A stretch of DNA of 64,000 nt from Halichondria panicea. Its lineage: Eukaryota; Porifera; Demospongiae; Suberitida; Halichondriidae. Where the stretch lies: positions 594,001 to 658,000 of the forward strand of contig NC_087385.1 in assembly GCF_963675165.1 (NCBI RefSeq), in the 5' to 3' direction. A model generated the notes under the pieces. The model was not told where the DNA came from. It was given only the letters and a program-made list of their open reading frames with translations, and made no database searches. Below, in pieces: positions 49,456-61,269 of the stretch (the first letter of the stretch is position 1; each line of letters starts with the position of its first letter). A program made the translations under genes and the position numbers.

Positions 49456-50220
49456 CTAGACTCGCAAGCCACTCCCTTTTCTCTGATTGGACGGGGGCGG
49501 GAGAAAAGGGACTGGTGACTCTGGGACACATTTTGTGTCTCTACCAGAATTTGGGTAGAGATTATTCATTGATTTTTCCACGTGATCCAAAAATTGCGTG
49601 AGGTTAAGTAGAATTGCGTAGCCTGCAAAAGTGATCGCGGGCTTCTTAGCAACAGTTTAAGAATGGATGCTAGTGCTAGAAAAGAGAAGATGATGGAGTA
49701 ATAACATCATCAGGCATTCAGCTAGGATATAGTCATCTAAGACACCAGCAGAGATTAGCTTGTTTTAGTTTTACGTGATGAGAACTGGCAGCCGAAAGTC
49801 ATTGGTTGCCTAAAGCTTTTAATAACCTGTACAATACAAGACAGATAATGGCAGACGGCAGCAGTTGAATTGAGAGTAGTCAGACTTGTACAAGCTGTCT
49901 TAAATCCCTGCCACTCCTCGGTTCAAAGAAGGACTGCCAAGATTTCTACGTTCATCAGCTGTTCCATGCTAATCCACAAGTTGTGGCACAACAGACACTG
50001 GTACAAGGATCTATAAAATCAAAAGGCTGGCTAGATAGATCTGTATACTTGTCTTCTGTGTGTCTTTAGCTTTTGACGCATCAGAATAAATTGGATAATC
50101 TGCACGTGACATTAATATTTAATAGCATTCCTGATTTACACAAGCTGTAGCCCAGAGTCACCAGTCCCTTTTCTCCCGCCCCCGTCCAATCAGAGAAAAG
50201 GGAGTGGCTTGCGAGTCTAG
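49456..50220. mobile_element. Non-autonomous hAT-like element (765 bp) with 8-bp target duplication
   Basis: Terminal inverted repeats of about 75 bp start ctagactcgcaagccactcc and end with the reverse complement. They are flanked by GCTCCTGT at 49448-49455 and 50221-50228. An 8-bp duplication suits the hAT superfamily. No transposase frame is seen inside. Confidence 0.85.
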
Positions 50221-50227
50221 GCTCCTG

Positions 50228-50811
50228 TCCACACTCAAATCTTGCGCAGCCTAGACAAAATATGAGCAGCCAGCCCCTCCCTCCAAGCAAACGGTACAGA
50301 GCCACTCCCCCTCTCTGTTCAATTAGTCAGCCCCTCCCCGGCTCCACTTACTGTGCAGCAACCAGCCAACACAGCTAGCTCTAGACAGGCTGACCAGTTC
50401 TCTTCAGCTATGCCAGGCTAGTATAGGCAAGCAAAGGTAAGCTTAATTAAAATAGCCACTCCTAAATTATTATTAAAATGGCTTCTTTTTCTTTGCTGAA
50501 CAGGACCAGTGCAGTGCGTGCAGTCAGTCAGTACTATAGTGCTAGTGAGCCGACAAAAAGCTCAGCCTGAGCCCAAGCCCTCTCCCAGAGTGTCTCTAAA
50601 GCAGCTCCTCACACAGCAGAATTTTTGATGAAAACTAGTCCACAGACTACACCCTCTGTCTCTATGTTTTCATTTATGACATTTTGATTTTGTTTCTCAT
50701 GCAAGACATTGCACTCATCTTCATTCATCGAAAACATGTTTGCTGCATATGCTTGAGGTGCCACCCCACTAGACGTACTACATGGCAAAAGTGTAGTAGG
50801 TGGGAAATATA
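50228..50811. other. Intergenic sequence, nothing recognised
   Basis: Somewhat C/T-rich sequence with several repeated cagcccctccc-type motifs. It could be an old promoter or repeat end. No coding sequence can be supported. Confidence 0.3.
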
Positions 50812-50967
50812 ATTATGTGCATAATTATGTTAGGCCAGGGGACAGGCAATGGGAAAAATAGCAAAATGTAAAGGGATCGAAAACAAAAATGCATGGGCTG
50901 TAATATGGCTTCTGTGTACATTAAGCCAGACATTACTGCACTTATATAGTGTTGTAATACTGCCGCG

Positions 50968-51297
50968 CCCTAGACTCGCAAGCCGTCACTTTGCACGGCT
51001 AAAACCTAAAACTAGCCCCGTGTATATGTGTATAGACACTCGTGTTGCACAGTCAGCATATCAGATAAGATTCTAAGTGGCTGCTGGTTTTCGTGACGCC
51101 AGTCTACTGCACGTGATACTTACATTAGCTAGAGTTTTCTAGTGCTACGTCACTATCAATGATATTGTGGTAACCGCATGCGATCTAGCCACTTGAGTTG
51201 CCACAAATATCGTGGCAAACGTTGCACGAGTCTCTACACGAAGTTTGACCAGTCTACTGTTCGCCGTGCAACAGTGACGGCTTGCGAGACTCATGCC
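50968..51297. repeat. Short TIR element related to the hAT-like element
   Basis: Begins ctagactcgcaagccgtcac and ends with the inverted gtgacggcttgcgag, the same end family as 49456-50220 but a different interior. A copy within the segmental duplication lies at about 61688-62010. A small non-autonomous element of about 330 bp. Confidence 0.65.
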
Positions 51298-51624
51298 CCA
51301 TGCCCCAGCCATCTCTATAATTATGCTCACAGCTTATCTTGCATCCCATGCATGCACACGGAGTACAAGTTACTCATCAACTTGACAACATGTACATGCA
51401 CTTAATACTAGTAAATTGTATAGTATCACATTGACACACATGCATGCAGGTTAACTCACCAAATGTAGATATGTACTTGAGAAATGTGCTAGCTACTTGA
51501 CTAGCTCTTTGTACCAAGATCTGGCTGGAATGTACTACTAATTACTCTTAATGATATTCATATCAAAAGGCTAAGAATTACCACAATCTAGCCAATCCAC
51601 CACATAATATAACGAGTGTTGCAA

Positions 51625-52340
51625 GCTATGCTGTGCTAATGCCTCTCGCCGTTGTTTTGCTTTCACTTAAAAACTATTACATGTAGAAGAGGTGAAGAGG
51701 TGAAGAGGTATGTTATTATTGTTGATAGTAATTGTTGAATTACAGACAGTCACTGATTACAGACAGGGGAGCTGAATGGCAGAAGCCTACATTTGATGGC
51801 TTGATGAATAATCTTCAACGATACTGAAGTAACTGCAAATGGCCTGTAGCCAAACAGTGCATGTGAGCAAACCATTGTCAAAGGCACAGTATATATATTA
51901 AAGCACAGACAGTACATGCAGTATATCTATAAACAAGCCGGTTAAGCAGAGAAAAGACTTGTGTATACATGTATCTATTGTTACCAGACTTGTGTATACA
52001 TGTATCTATTGTTACCAGACTTGTGTATACATGTATCTATTGTTACCAGACTTGTGTATACATGTATCTATTGTTACCAGACTTGTGTACATGCAATAAC
52101 AGCATCTATTGTCTATAATTATGCCATGCATGGTATATATTATTGTGGCTTATACTGGTATACCAGGACCTCAAGAAAAAGAAGTAAGTTGGTTCAACCT
52201 TGTGGAAAACCTAATTTGATTCATCAGTTTCACTTGCAGTTGCCACTGGATCATGATTTTAACATGTGGGATGAGCGCGCATGCGCATTACATCCAGGAA
52301 TATAATTATTAAAGGGTGTGTCTGCAAAGAGATCAAGTTC
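51625..52340. repeat. Repeat R2 (inverted) with a 31-bp minisatellite
   Basis: Relative of 15190-15765 in opposite orientation. Inside, at 51957-52090, four direct units of a 31-bp sequence around cttgtgtatacatgtatcta lie head to tail with no spacers. This is a minisatellite and not a CRISPR array. Confidence 0.7.
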
Positions 52341-52658
52341 ACAATTGGCTACTATAGTATAGGTAGCTGCTTAACAGATCTTTTCTGGCTCTTGTAGCTA
52401 ACAAATAGCTATATATATAGCGCTTTAGTGCAAAGCTAACCGAATAGAAAGTTTGTGCGAACGAATGATGCTATGAAAGATTCTGAAGAGACTGCAACAG
52501 CCTTCAATGTGAGTCAAACTATAGCCATAACTCGAGAAAGAAGCTTTAGTTTGCTAATCTACGAATCAAAATCCAAGAGAACGTGGCTGAGAAGCCTATA
52601 TAGAAGCTGTTAGTTTTCGTCGCATTGCAACCATTAAGCATGCAGTTACAGCTGGAAG

Positions 52659-52725
<67 letters not shown>

Positions 52726-53640
52726 GTCAGCTTTACCATATCCCTCGTGCAGCTACGCCTCGAGGCATAAAAATTATATCATGATACCATACAAATACGA
52801 TGCGGTAGTAAGATGTTTATAGGCCTCGAGGCGTATATATAGCCGCACAAAGGATGCGGTAAAAAAGTTGACTGTGTGTGTTCCAGATGACTGCTCAACG
52901 GGTGCAATGTAATGAAAACTAACAGGCTTCTATATAGCCACGTTCTCTTGGATTTGATTCGTGGATTTGCAGCCTATTACAATATATAATGCACTATATA
53001 TAGCTGGTTTATAGCTCCAAGAATCAGAAAAGAGCTGCAAAGCTGTACACCACTAGATCACAAAAACCCCCAAAAAAATGAAGCACCGCGGGTGCTGATG
53101 CCTCGGTGGAGATGCCAAAGCTACATAACATAAAGCTACTAATAGCTTTTTAATATACACTGCAGTCATGATGAACATTGCAATTTGCTGCAGGCAAACT
53201 CAATGATCGACCATGATTGTTGTGTTAAAAACGATCGATGCCAAAAGTTCAAGTCTAAAATTAATGGCTGCCATCAGAAGAGCCTTGCAGCCGTCTCTTA
53301 TCACTCTTGCAGCTAGCGTTCTATAGTGCAGAGCTAACTACTAAGTAGAGTAGCAACACTCGGTAAACAAGTTTGGCTATGTGCTCTTCTGAAAAGGCTG
53401 CAATGGCATTCCAAGTAGCATAACTCGAGAACGAAGCATTATTTTGCAAATCCACAAATTAAAATCCAAGAAAACATGACTAGAAGCCTATAGAAACTCT
53501 TACTTGCACTTGATTCATCCTTGAGCAGCTGTAGCAGTCTACACACACACATGCACAGACACACAAACACACTACCGTATACCTCGCTTGCGCATGCATG
53601 CGCACCGAGGCATAACTAGATCATGCAGAAAATGATTGCA
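52340..53640. repeat. Repeat-rich block: CA microsatellite and R1-family copies
   Basis: 52440-53060 holds two R1-like halves in inverted orientation around a (CA)n tract at about 52661-52724. 53085-53610 is a fuller R1 copy parallel to 10855-11400, ending in another short CA tract and a cctcgcttgcgcatgc-type end. No gene was recognised. Confidence 0.6.
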
Positions 53641-53729
53641 AAGGTCAATCTCTTCATGCATGAGCACTGTATATATAAAACTTCATCGATCACAGTTCAC
53701 AATGAATATTATCACACAGAAGAACAGTC

Positions 53730-54065
53730 ATAATTATTACTCGCTATTTTGGCTCTCTGAAGTACAGCCACGTCGATTACATCGCATTTGGCTTGGCACG
53801 GATTGATATTTACTGCGAATGCGGCCACTCGCTATTCATGTTTAGTATGGCTGGATATGACGTTTTGGGTGTGGTTTGGCAGATTAGAAGCATAATGATT
53901 CATTATCCTTGAGACAGAACCGCAAAATTAGTCATTAGATCTGAGGTAGGGTCCGGCGTTTTTTGGCCGCGGCTATTTTCTGAAATGCATCCAACTCGCT
54001 ATTTCCGGCCAAGCTATTTACACCTACTGTCCCAAGGCCCAAGGGTGGCCAGAGTCTATACTAAC
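53730..54065. repeat. MITE related to 13495-13760 (inverted)
   Basis: Shares the cacacccaaaacgtcatatc, ggccggaaatagcgag and ataatgaatcattat blocks with the copy at 13495-13760, in reverse orientation. It ends near a degenerate version of the pogo-like terminus (cccaagggtggccagagtct). Confidence 0.6.
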
Positions 54066-54885
54066 ACTATTAATTGATGCATGTATGCACTTTAATTCGT
54101 TCATAGTGAATAATTGCAAAATAATGCAAACAACATTCGTAACGTAACGTAACATCATGTACGAATACTTTTTGAGCGAAGCAAAATGCCGATAATTATA
54201 GATATTAGCACATGCAGTGCAGCTTCAGTGGCGGATCTAGGTGAAAGGGAGGTTCCAGTACCACAGTTAGTTGAGCGAAACAAGCTACGGACTCTGAATT
54301 TTACTTAAAAAGGTCGTCACTTCTACTAAACAGTCAACATGCGCATTAAATCCTTCCTAAAAGGTCAGCACTAATTCAGCATACGCTGGACTCGGAGAGT
54401 TATTAGCCTTTTAGTCACTAAAACTGCATAAATAAACCTTTGCAAGACTTGCAAGAAATAAAAGTAAGTGATATGAAAGCTAGTAAGAAAAGAAAAATAG
54501 CTATCTATAGTTGCTTAAGCCTCCCATGCACTCACTTATGTCTCAGAGGAGGGTTCCAAAGAACCCCCTCTGGATCCACCACTGAGCTTGCAGAACTACA
54601 ATTATAATTATAGCATTAATTCATGCAACCTCAGTCTATAATGAACCTCCTTCAATGCATGCAATGACAAGTGGCACTGCTATATTAATAATGATTGTTC
54701 ACTCACCCTGAGTCTTGTCCAGTGGCCATTGTATATACTATAGCTTTATATAGCTATAGTTCAAAACACATGCATTAGCTCAGATCCTCCCCTCTTTTCA
54801 GACAGTACCACACCTGCAGGCCATATGTGTCTGCATGGAATGTGCATGTATAGGGCCCCCAGTCATGAATAGCAGGGGTTGGTAG
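54066..54885. other. Intergenic region, no gene seen
   Basis: AT-rich, with no long protein-like frame. The stretch around 54230-54590 (ggcggatctaggtgaaaggg ... tctggatccaccactgag) has the look of a decayed mobile element with inverted ends, since both ends carry a gatccaccactg-type motif. Confidence 0.35.
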
Positions 54886-55973
54886 TAGCCTTGATCCCAG
54901 GCCGAGTTTTCGCTTTTATAACGGTTAGGCGAACAACTGGGCCTGGTACTAGTTGTCTGCGCATGCGTCAATCGTTTGTCAGATTCTGACGAATGGATAT
55001 TCTCGTTCACTTTCGTGACATTTATATTCGTGTACTATCGTGTACTACAAGTCAGTTCCCGTTTTATCATTATTGGAATCGATTGGAATGGCTCTTAGCT
55101 GAAGCTTCTCTCTTCTCTGAAGCTTATTCTGAAGACTGAACAACAAGGAAAGAGGTATAAAGCTTTGTCAAGCTTGTTAAGGTCAGATATTTTTGTGTGG
55201 GCCCTATGGCCGGCTATGCTATCAAGTCTTGTTCATGTTTGGCAAGAATGTAGGTAGACTATAGTTTCATCATTAATATGGTGGATCAAGTGAAGAGTGT
55301 GAGCTAGAGAACTTGGTGCTGCCATCATCAGCTCGTCGACAATGACACTATAACCGAGAAATTTAATATGTATAGATCTACACGTATTTAAAATGTCTAC
55401 TTCTCTGTACAGGAGCAATGGCTAATATCCAGCTATCCCAACAGTGCTCCTCTTGGCTATACTAACGGACGAGACTGGACAGTTTGAGGTAAGGGTTTAA
55501 CCGTCTTTGGTTTCTTTTAATATTGTCCTATACTCACAGACACAGGACTGGAGTATGACCTGCTCATTCGAGCGTTGCTGGGTAGCTCAGAGACATCAAG
55601 AGAATCTACGTTTTCTAAAGCAATGAGTTACGAGTTGGGGCCTAGAATCAGAGAAGTCCAGCAGCCTGCTAAATCTTTTTGAAACGTAATTTGAAGGCAT
55701 TCAATCATCCTGAAGTTGCCCTGGGTCACTGTAATTGTGCTGCAGCACAACTGGCAACTCCCCAGGCCTTTGTGAAGCAGCTCCCTATGTGCATCTTTTG
55801 TGTACTCACTCTGTGCATTTTCTGTGTACAAATTTCTATTATTGATTTATTAAATATTTTTGCCGACCACAAATATACAATGAAAATTTGACGCATGCGC
55901 AGACAACTAGTACCAGGCCCAGTTGTTCGCCTAACCGTTATAAAAGCGAAAACTCGGCCTGGGATCGAGGCTA
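54886..55973. mobile_element. Mutator-like non-autonomous TIR element (1,088 bp) with 10-bp target duplication
   Basis: Ends TAGCCTTGATCCCAGGCC and GGCCTGGGATCGAGGCTA. The arms are inverted for about 85 bp and nearly perfect. GGGTTGGTAG flanks both sides (54876-54885 and 55974-55983). A 10-bp target duplication fits Mutator-like elements. The interior has no transposase and no protein I recognise. It shares end sequence with the RecQ-bearing element at 13890-14704. Confidence 0.75.
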
Positions 55974-55983
55974 GGGTTGGTAG

Positions 55984-56882
55984 ATAATGCTGAGATATTC
56001 CCCATAATTACCTATAATTATAATCCTATAATAATTATTATTCTTTTACTTAGTTTACATGCATGCAGCCTATTATTCTTCTAATCGCATGTTGTCCTAT
56101 TATTCACTGTGATGCGTACAGTGATTAATCGCGTATCAGTAATTGCACATCGTCATTAACGACGTGCAATTACTGCCTTGACGACCAGCACGTTCGAATA
56201 ACGGCCGCGGCTAATTTTTTTACTGAAACTGCAGCTAAAAATCTGCATCACAAACGATTAACAATCAATAGTATGGCTACTCGTGCAATAAGGGATTAAT
56301 AGCACTCAGAACAAGCACTGGCAAGGTTAATAGCACTCGGCTACGCCTCGTGCACTTGCCATTGCTTGTTACTCGTGCTATTAATCCCATATTGCACTCT
56401 TAACCATACTATTAATTAAACTAATCGTGACCACCTTATAATATATATCACCCCATCAATTCAATAACTAGATCTAGGTCCCTTTATGGACACTCTTGAT
56501 ATGCACGTACATAATTATCGGTGCCAGGTACCTAGAATATCACCATGGAAACGATGGACCAGAACTCAACACAATTTCGCATTAAAACTTTTTCAGTTCT
56601 TAGGCCATTATCAAAATAAAACTGCAGTGAAAACGAGTGTTGCAAACGTGCGCTTACTAATGCCTCTCGCCATAATTATGTTATGCTTTCGCTCAAAAAG
56701 TATTAGTGTTATAGTAGTTTCTATAATGAATTTTACATCAAAGTTAGCTTATCTATATAAACTCACTGACAGAAGAAAAGACTTAATTATTTGTATGCAT
56801 CTATTGTTGTTCAGGACCTCAAGAAAGAAGAAAATTGATTCTTCCTAGATCAGTTCAGTGTATATAATATCTATAGAAATTG
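55984..56882. repeat. Repeat-rich spacer
   Basis: Includes an imperfect inverted repeat at about 56265-56420 (atagtatggctactcgtgc against its complement around tggttaagagtgcaatatgg) and a partial R2 copy at 56640-56880. No gene is supported. Confidence 0.45.
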
Positions 56883-57059
56883 TGGTATTGAACAGTTTGT
56901 TCATTTCTGTGGCAACTGTGCTAGCAGTAGACTCCAGTCTGATTAGACTTGGTGTGTATCTAGTAAGAGTGTGTGCAATGGTGCATAAGGTTCTAAAATG
57001 CCCTCCCCCACACAGGCGCATGACTGTCTCCATGGTAGCACGCTATACACATGTAATAT
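56883..57059. repeat. Segmental duplication, second copy (left part)
   Basis: Duplicate of the 5' end of the Roco gene and its upstream region (48895-49120), including the reverse-strand start MNKLFNT, but with the coding sequence cut after a few codons. It is continued at 61450-62335 on the other side of the gypsy element. Confidence 0.8.
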
Positions 57060-57239
57060 TGTAGTGTACTGAGTATTTGTTCTTATTGTATAATTTATGT
57101 ATTGTGACGTCATCATTTACTTCCTGTGTTGCTGTATTTATACTTGAGTTTTGTCATTAATATCAGTCTCTTTGTGCAAGTAATTCTGAATGATTGTTAT
57201 TACTTATCGTGCTTGAACTAACTAAGTCAATACACGACA
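57060..57239 (+). repeat. Left LTR of the Ty3/gypsy element
   Basis: 180 bp, beginning TGTAGTGTACT and ending CACGACA (TG...CA). It appears identical by eye to the right LTR. The target duplication AATAT is at 57055-57059 and 61450-61454. tatttatact at about 57139 may be its TATA region. The primer binding site probably starts at 57241 with tggcgacgag. Confidence 0.9.
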
Positions 57240-57262
57240 GTGGCGACGAGGATTAACGGATC

Positions 57263-60200
57263 ATGGCAACTACGCTGATGGGGCACATAGAGGCTTTCGA
57301 GCCTGAGGCAGACGATTGGCCGCAGTATGCAGAAAGAATGGAAGAGATGTTCGTAGCAAATGAGATGGTAGGAGAGGGTATGGCCGAGAAGAGACGATCT
57401 GTGTTTTTGTCCGTGGTGGGAAAGCGTACCTACAACATCCTGCGAAGCCTTCTCTCACCAGACAAACCTTCCACTAAGACGTTCGAGGAGTTGACGGCAG
57501 TACTGACGAGTCACTTCAGTCCACCGCCATCAGAAGTGATCCAAAGGTTCAGATTCTATGGCAGATCAAGACAACCAGGAGAGTCAGTGTCAGCGTTCAT
57601 AGCTGAGTTGAGGAAGCTGACAGAATATTGCAACTTTGGAGCATCATTGAATGCAGCGTTGAGAGACCGAATAGTCGGCGGAATCAACAATGAGGCAACA
57701 CAGAAAAGACTCCTGGGAGAGCGAGCATTGACTTACCAGAGAGCAGTAGAGATTTCCCAGAGTGTGGAGACGTCAGACGCTAACCTAAGGGAGATGAAGC
57801 CTGTCCCTATCAAGACAGAGCCAGTATTTCAGATTGGCAGGGAGAGACAAGAGACTCAGACAGCCAATAAACTGACACAATGTTCACGCTGTGGTACTGA
57901 GGGACATTTACCGACTACATGTCGGTTTAAAGACAAATATTGCAACTTTTGCAAAAAGAAAGGCCACATTGCTCGAGTGTGTAGAAATCGACTACAGCAG
58001 GCAGAGGCATGGAGGCCCAAGCACTCAAGAAAGAACGTTCGATACCTAGAGGAAGAAACTACTTCAGAGAGTGAAGATGCCGAAGACTACATCAAGATGG
58101 TGGCTGATATCTCTCAAGTCAAGAGGAGAGAAAGGTCACCACCCATCAGAGTAACAATGTCTGTGAGTGGGGTAGACCTAGATTTTGAAGTAGATACAGG
58201 TGCCTCTGTTAGCCTCATGGGAGAAGCTGATTACTCTAAGTTGTTCCCCAAACACCCACTAGTACAATCTGAGGTCAGACTACAGACTTACTTGGGAGAA
58301 CCTATCTCTGTTGTTGGTAGTGTTGTGGTTAAGGTTGAATATGGAGGTCAAACCGCTGACTTACCACTGATTGTTGTCAAGGGAAATGGTCCCACATTGC
58401 TTGGTAGGAATTGGTTGAAGGCTATTAGGTTGGATTGGCAGTCTATCTATTATACTGAGCCTGCTGGGTTGCCCAAGGTACTAGAGAAGTACAGTGAGAT
58501 ATTTGAAGATGGCCAAGGCACCTTCAAGGGGTATGAAGCCCATTTAGAAATCAATCCAAATGCCCAGCCTCGTTACAACAAAGCCAGGACCATACCTTAT
58601 TCTAAAAGAAAAGGGGTTGAAGATGAACTAGACCGCTTAGTTGCTGAGGGCACACTGGAGCCCGTTGAGTACTCCGACTGGGCAGCACCCATAGTGGCAG
58701 TATTGAAGGCCGACAAGAAAACTATCCGAATTTGTGGCGATTTCCGAACAACTGTGAATTCAGTATCGAAACTGAACCGTTACCCAATACCGAGGGTAGA
58801 AGATCTGTTTGCCGGTTTAGTGAAAGGAAAAACATTTTCTACCATTGATCTTAAACAGGCGTACCTACAAATGAAGCTGGACGCTCAATCTCGGAAGTAC
58901 GTAGTGATCAACACTCACAGAGGCTTATTTAGGTACACTCGCTTGCCTTATGGTGTCAGCTCTGCACCAGGCCTCTTCCAAAGGGCAATGGAGCAGATGC
59001 TCCGTGGCATTCCAGGTGTTGTCGTGTATATGGATGACATTCTGATCACGGGCCAAACCAATGTCGAGCATTTGAACTCGTTAGAAGAGGTGCTGAGAAG
59101 ACTTACCGAAGCTGGACTGCGAGCTAAAAAGACCAAATGCCACTTCATGGAGCCGCAAGTTGTTTTCCTTGGACATGTTGTGGATGAGAAAGGGTTACAC
59201 CCTATGCCGAGCAAGACGAAGGCTATCCAAGAGGCACCAAAACCGAAGAACGTGACAGAGCTCAAGTCCTATTTAGGATTGCTAACCTATTACGGAAAAT
59301 TTATGGGGAACCTGTCCACTACTCTAGCACCGCTATACACCCTGTTGAAAAAGAGCACAACGTGGAATTGGTCTACAGACCAAGAAGAAGCGTTCCAAAA
59401 GTCCAAACAGTTGCTAACCTCCTCAAACCTATTAGTTCGGTTCGACCCAACACTGCCGATTGTGTTGGCATGTGATGCCTCTCAGTACGGTATTGGGGCA
59501 GTACTCGCCCATACGATGCCAGATGGTTCCGAACGACCAGTTGGATACGTCTCGAGGACCTTGAACGATGCTGAAAAGAACTATGCTCAGCTAGAGAAGG
59601 AAGGGCTAGCCCTCGTCTTTGGAGTCAAGAAGTTCTATTCCTACTTGTTTGGGCACCCCTTCACACTGATCACAGACCACAAACCTCTGTTGGGACTACT
59701 GAGTGAGTGCAAGTCTACATCACCCCAAGCATCAGCCAGAGTAAAAAGGTGGTCACTCTATTTGTCGATGTTCGAATATATGCTCACTTTCCGGAACACT
59801 ACAGCTCATGCAAACGCTGATGCATTGTCACGCTTGCCACGGGCCAAGCAACCCAAGAAACATCTCAAACCAGCTGAATTAGTATTATTGGCAACGCATC
59901 TCGAAAACTCTCCTGTGTCCGCGGAACAAATCGCTGAAGCCACACGGAAGGACCCGGTGCTCTCCACGATATCACAATATGTGAATCAGGGCTGGCCTAG
60001 AGCAACTATCCCCGGTCAACCACAGCTGAGAGCGTATTTTGACAAGAAGAATGAATTATCGACCTTCGAAGGATGTTTGTTGTGGGGATCCAGGGTCATA
60101 GTTCCAAAGCCGTGCCAAGAAGCAGTCCTCACACAATTACACGAGGGACACCAAGGAATTGTCCGAACGAAGGTTTTAGCCCGCATGTACGTATGGTGGC

Positions 60201-61207
60201 CAGGAATCAATCAGGACATTGAGAGAACCGTGAAACAATGTCTCCCATGTCAGAAGATCCGAGCTGAGCCAACCGAAGCTCCTTTGCACTCCTGGAGCTG
60301 GCCCACCAGGCCTTGGGCACGTCTACACTTGGACTATGCTGGCCCTGTAGAAGGAAAAATGGTATTAGTAGTGATTGACGCCCACACGAAGTGGATCGAA
60401 GCAATTCACACATCCACAGCAACCTCCACGGCTGTAATCGAAACATGCAGAGAGAAGTTTGCTCAGTTTGGACTGCCAGAGACTGTGGTGACGGATAATG
60501 GAAGTTGTTTTACCAGTGCTGAGTTTGCAGCGTTCCTCAAGGCCAATGGTATTCACCACATCACGACAGCTCCATACCACCCTGCCTCAAACGGATTGGC
60601 CGAAAGAGCGGTGCAAATCGTCAAAGCAGGACTGAAGAAGAATCAGGAAGGAACTTTTCGTTCTAGGCTGAGCAAAACTCTTGCTGCACATAGAGTGACC
60701 CCTCATGCTACCACAATGAAGGCTCCTTCTGACTTGTTACTCGGAAGACGAATTCGAACGAGACTCGATTTTCTACGGCCTAATACAGCAGAGAGGGTTG
60801 AGAAACAACAATCACGACAGAAGAAAGATCACGATAACCATTCAAAGTTACGAGTTTTAAGTGAAGGGTCAATGGTATTTGTTAGAAATATGCCCTCTGG
60901 AGAAAAGTGGATCCCTGGGGTTGTGCTGAGCTCACGAGGAAACGTTTCCTATTCAGTGAAACTGGAAGGTGGCAGGATCCGGAAATGTCACATTGACCAA
61001 TTGAGACAGAGGCATGTCGAAACCGAGAGGGTGGAACCTTGCATACCGGAGGATGCCCCCGAAGAAGCGACTGTGCCGGCTAACATTGAATCCACTTCGG
61101 AACAAAAGGCTGATGAGAATGTTGAAGGCATCCCACCAGATAGTCGAAAAGAGTATCCGAAGCGGGCTCGCCGTCCAGTGGAGTGGTATGACCCCTCGTT
61201 CGTATAA
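57263..61207 (+). CDS. Gag-pol polyprotein of the Ty3/gypsy retrotransposon
   Basis: A single frame of 1,314 residues without a gag/pol frameshift. Gag-like sequence comes first, then two CCHC knuckles (CSRCGTEGHLPTTC, CNFCKKKGHIARVC) near 212-245, an aspartic protease with DTGAS near 311, reverse transcriptase with YMDDILITG near 589, and RNase H beginning near 735 (ACDASQYGIGAVLAH). Integrase follows with the HHCC region (about 962-1000) and catalytic Asp in LDYAGPV, Asp in TDNGSC and Glu in GLAERAV. The tail is a short chromodomain-less extension. The order protease-RT-RNaseH-integrase is that of the Ty3/gypsy group. No envelope-like frame is present, so it is a retrotransposon and not a virus-like form. 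The start ATG at 57263 lies 23 bp after the LTR. Confidence 0.95.
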   Translation: MATTLMGHIEAFEPEADDWPQYAERMEEMFVANEMVGEGMAEKRRSVFLSVVGKRTYNILRSLLSPDKPSTKTFEELTAVLTSHFSPPPSEVIQRFRFYGRSRQPGESVSAFIAELRKLTEYCNFGASLNAALRDRIVGGINNEATQKRLLGERALTYQRAVEISQSVETSDANLREMKPVPIKTEPVFQIGRERQETQTANKLTQCSRCGTEGHLPTTCRFKDKYCNFCKKKGHIARVCRNRLQQAEAWRPKHSRKNVRYLEEETTSESEDAEDYIKMVADISQVKRRERSPPIRVTMSVSGVDLDFEVDTGASVSLMGEADYSKLFPKHPLVQSEVRLQTYLGEPISVVGSVVVKVEYGGQTADLPLIVVKGNGPTLLGRNWLKAIRLDWQSIYYTEPAGLPKVLEKYSEIFEDGQGTFKGYEAHLEINPNAQPRYNKARTIPYSKRKGVEDELDRLVAEGTLEPVEYSDWAAPIVAVLKADKKTIRICGDFRTTVNSVSKLNRYPIPRVEDLFAGLVKGKTFSTIDLKQAYLQMKLDAQSRKYVVINTHRGLFRYTRLPYGVSSAPGLFQRAMEQMLRGIPGVVVYMDDILITGQTNVEHLNSLEEVLRRLTEAGLRAKKTKCHFMEPQVVFLGHVVDEKGLHPMPSKTKAIQEAPKPKNVTELKSYLGLLTYYGKFMGNLSTTLAPLYTLLKKSTTWNWSTDQEEAFQKSKQLLTSSNLLVRFDPTLPIVLACDASQYGIGAVLAHTMPDGSERPVGYVSRTLNDAEKNYAQLEKEGLALVFGVKKFYSYLFGHPFTLITDHKPLLGLLSECKSTSPQASARVKRWSLYLSMFEYMLTFRNTTAHANADALSRLPRAKQPKKHLKPAELVLLATHLENSPVSAEQIAEATRKDPVLSTISQYVNQGWPRATIPGQPQLRAYFDKKNELSTFEGCLLWGSRVIVPKPCQEAVLTQLHEGHQGIVRTKVLARMYVWWPGINQDIERTVKQCLPCQKIRAEPTEAPLHSWSWPTRPWARLHLDYAGPVEGKMVLVVIDAHTKWIEAIHTSTATSTAVIETCREKFAQFGLPETVVTDNGSCFTSAEFAAFLKANGIHHITTAPYHPASNGLAERAVQIVKAGLKKNQEGTFRSRLSKTLAAHRVTPHATTMKAPSDLLLGRRIRTRLDFLRPNTAERVEKQQSRQKKDHDNHSKLRVLSEGSMVFVRNMPSGEKWIPGVVLSSRGNVSYSVKLEGGRIRKCHIDQLRQRHVETERVEPCIPEDAPEEATVPANIESTSEQKADENVEGIPPDSRKEYPKRARRPVEWYDPSFV

Positions 61208-61269
61208 TGGACTTATAAGTTAAAACTGTGACATTTAGTTGATAGACCTTCAATGTAAGGGGGAAGGAA

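Larger units (their letters stand above)
48895..51620. repeat. Segmental duplication, donor-like copy
   Basis: Sequence from the first codons of the Roco gene (48895-49200) and from 50812 to about 51620 recurs at 56883-57059 plus 61450-62335. The stretch 49205-50811, which holds the hAT-like element, is not in the second copy, and about 60 bp near 49010-49068 is also missing there. This copy keeps the uninterrupted site of the gypsy insertion (catgtaatatgatttgg at about 49118-49135). Confidence 0.8.

Noticed and set aside
51957-52090. Regular direct repeats resembling a CRISPR array
   Set aside because: The 31-bp units abut with no unique spacers and the genome is eukaryotic. It is a minisatellite.
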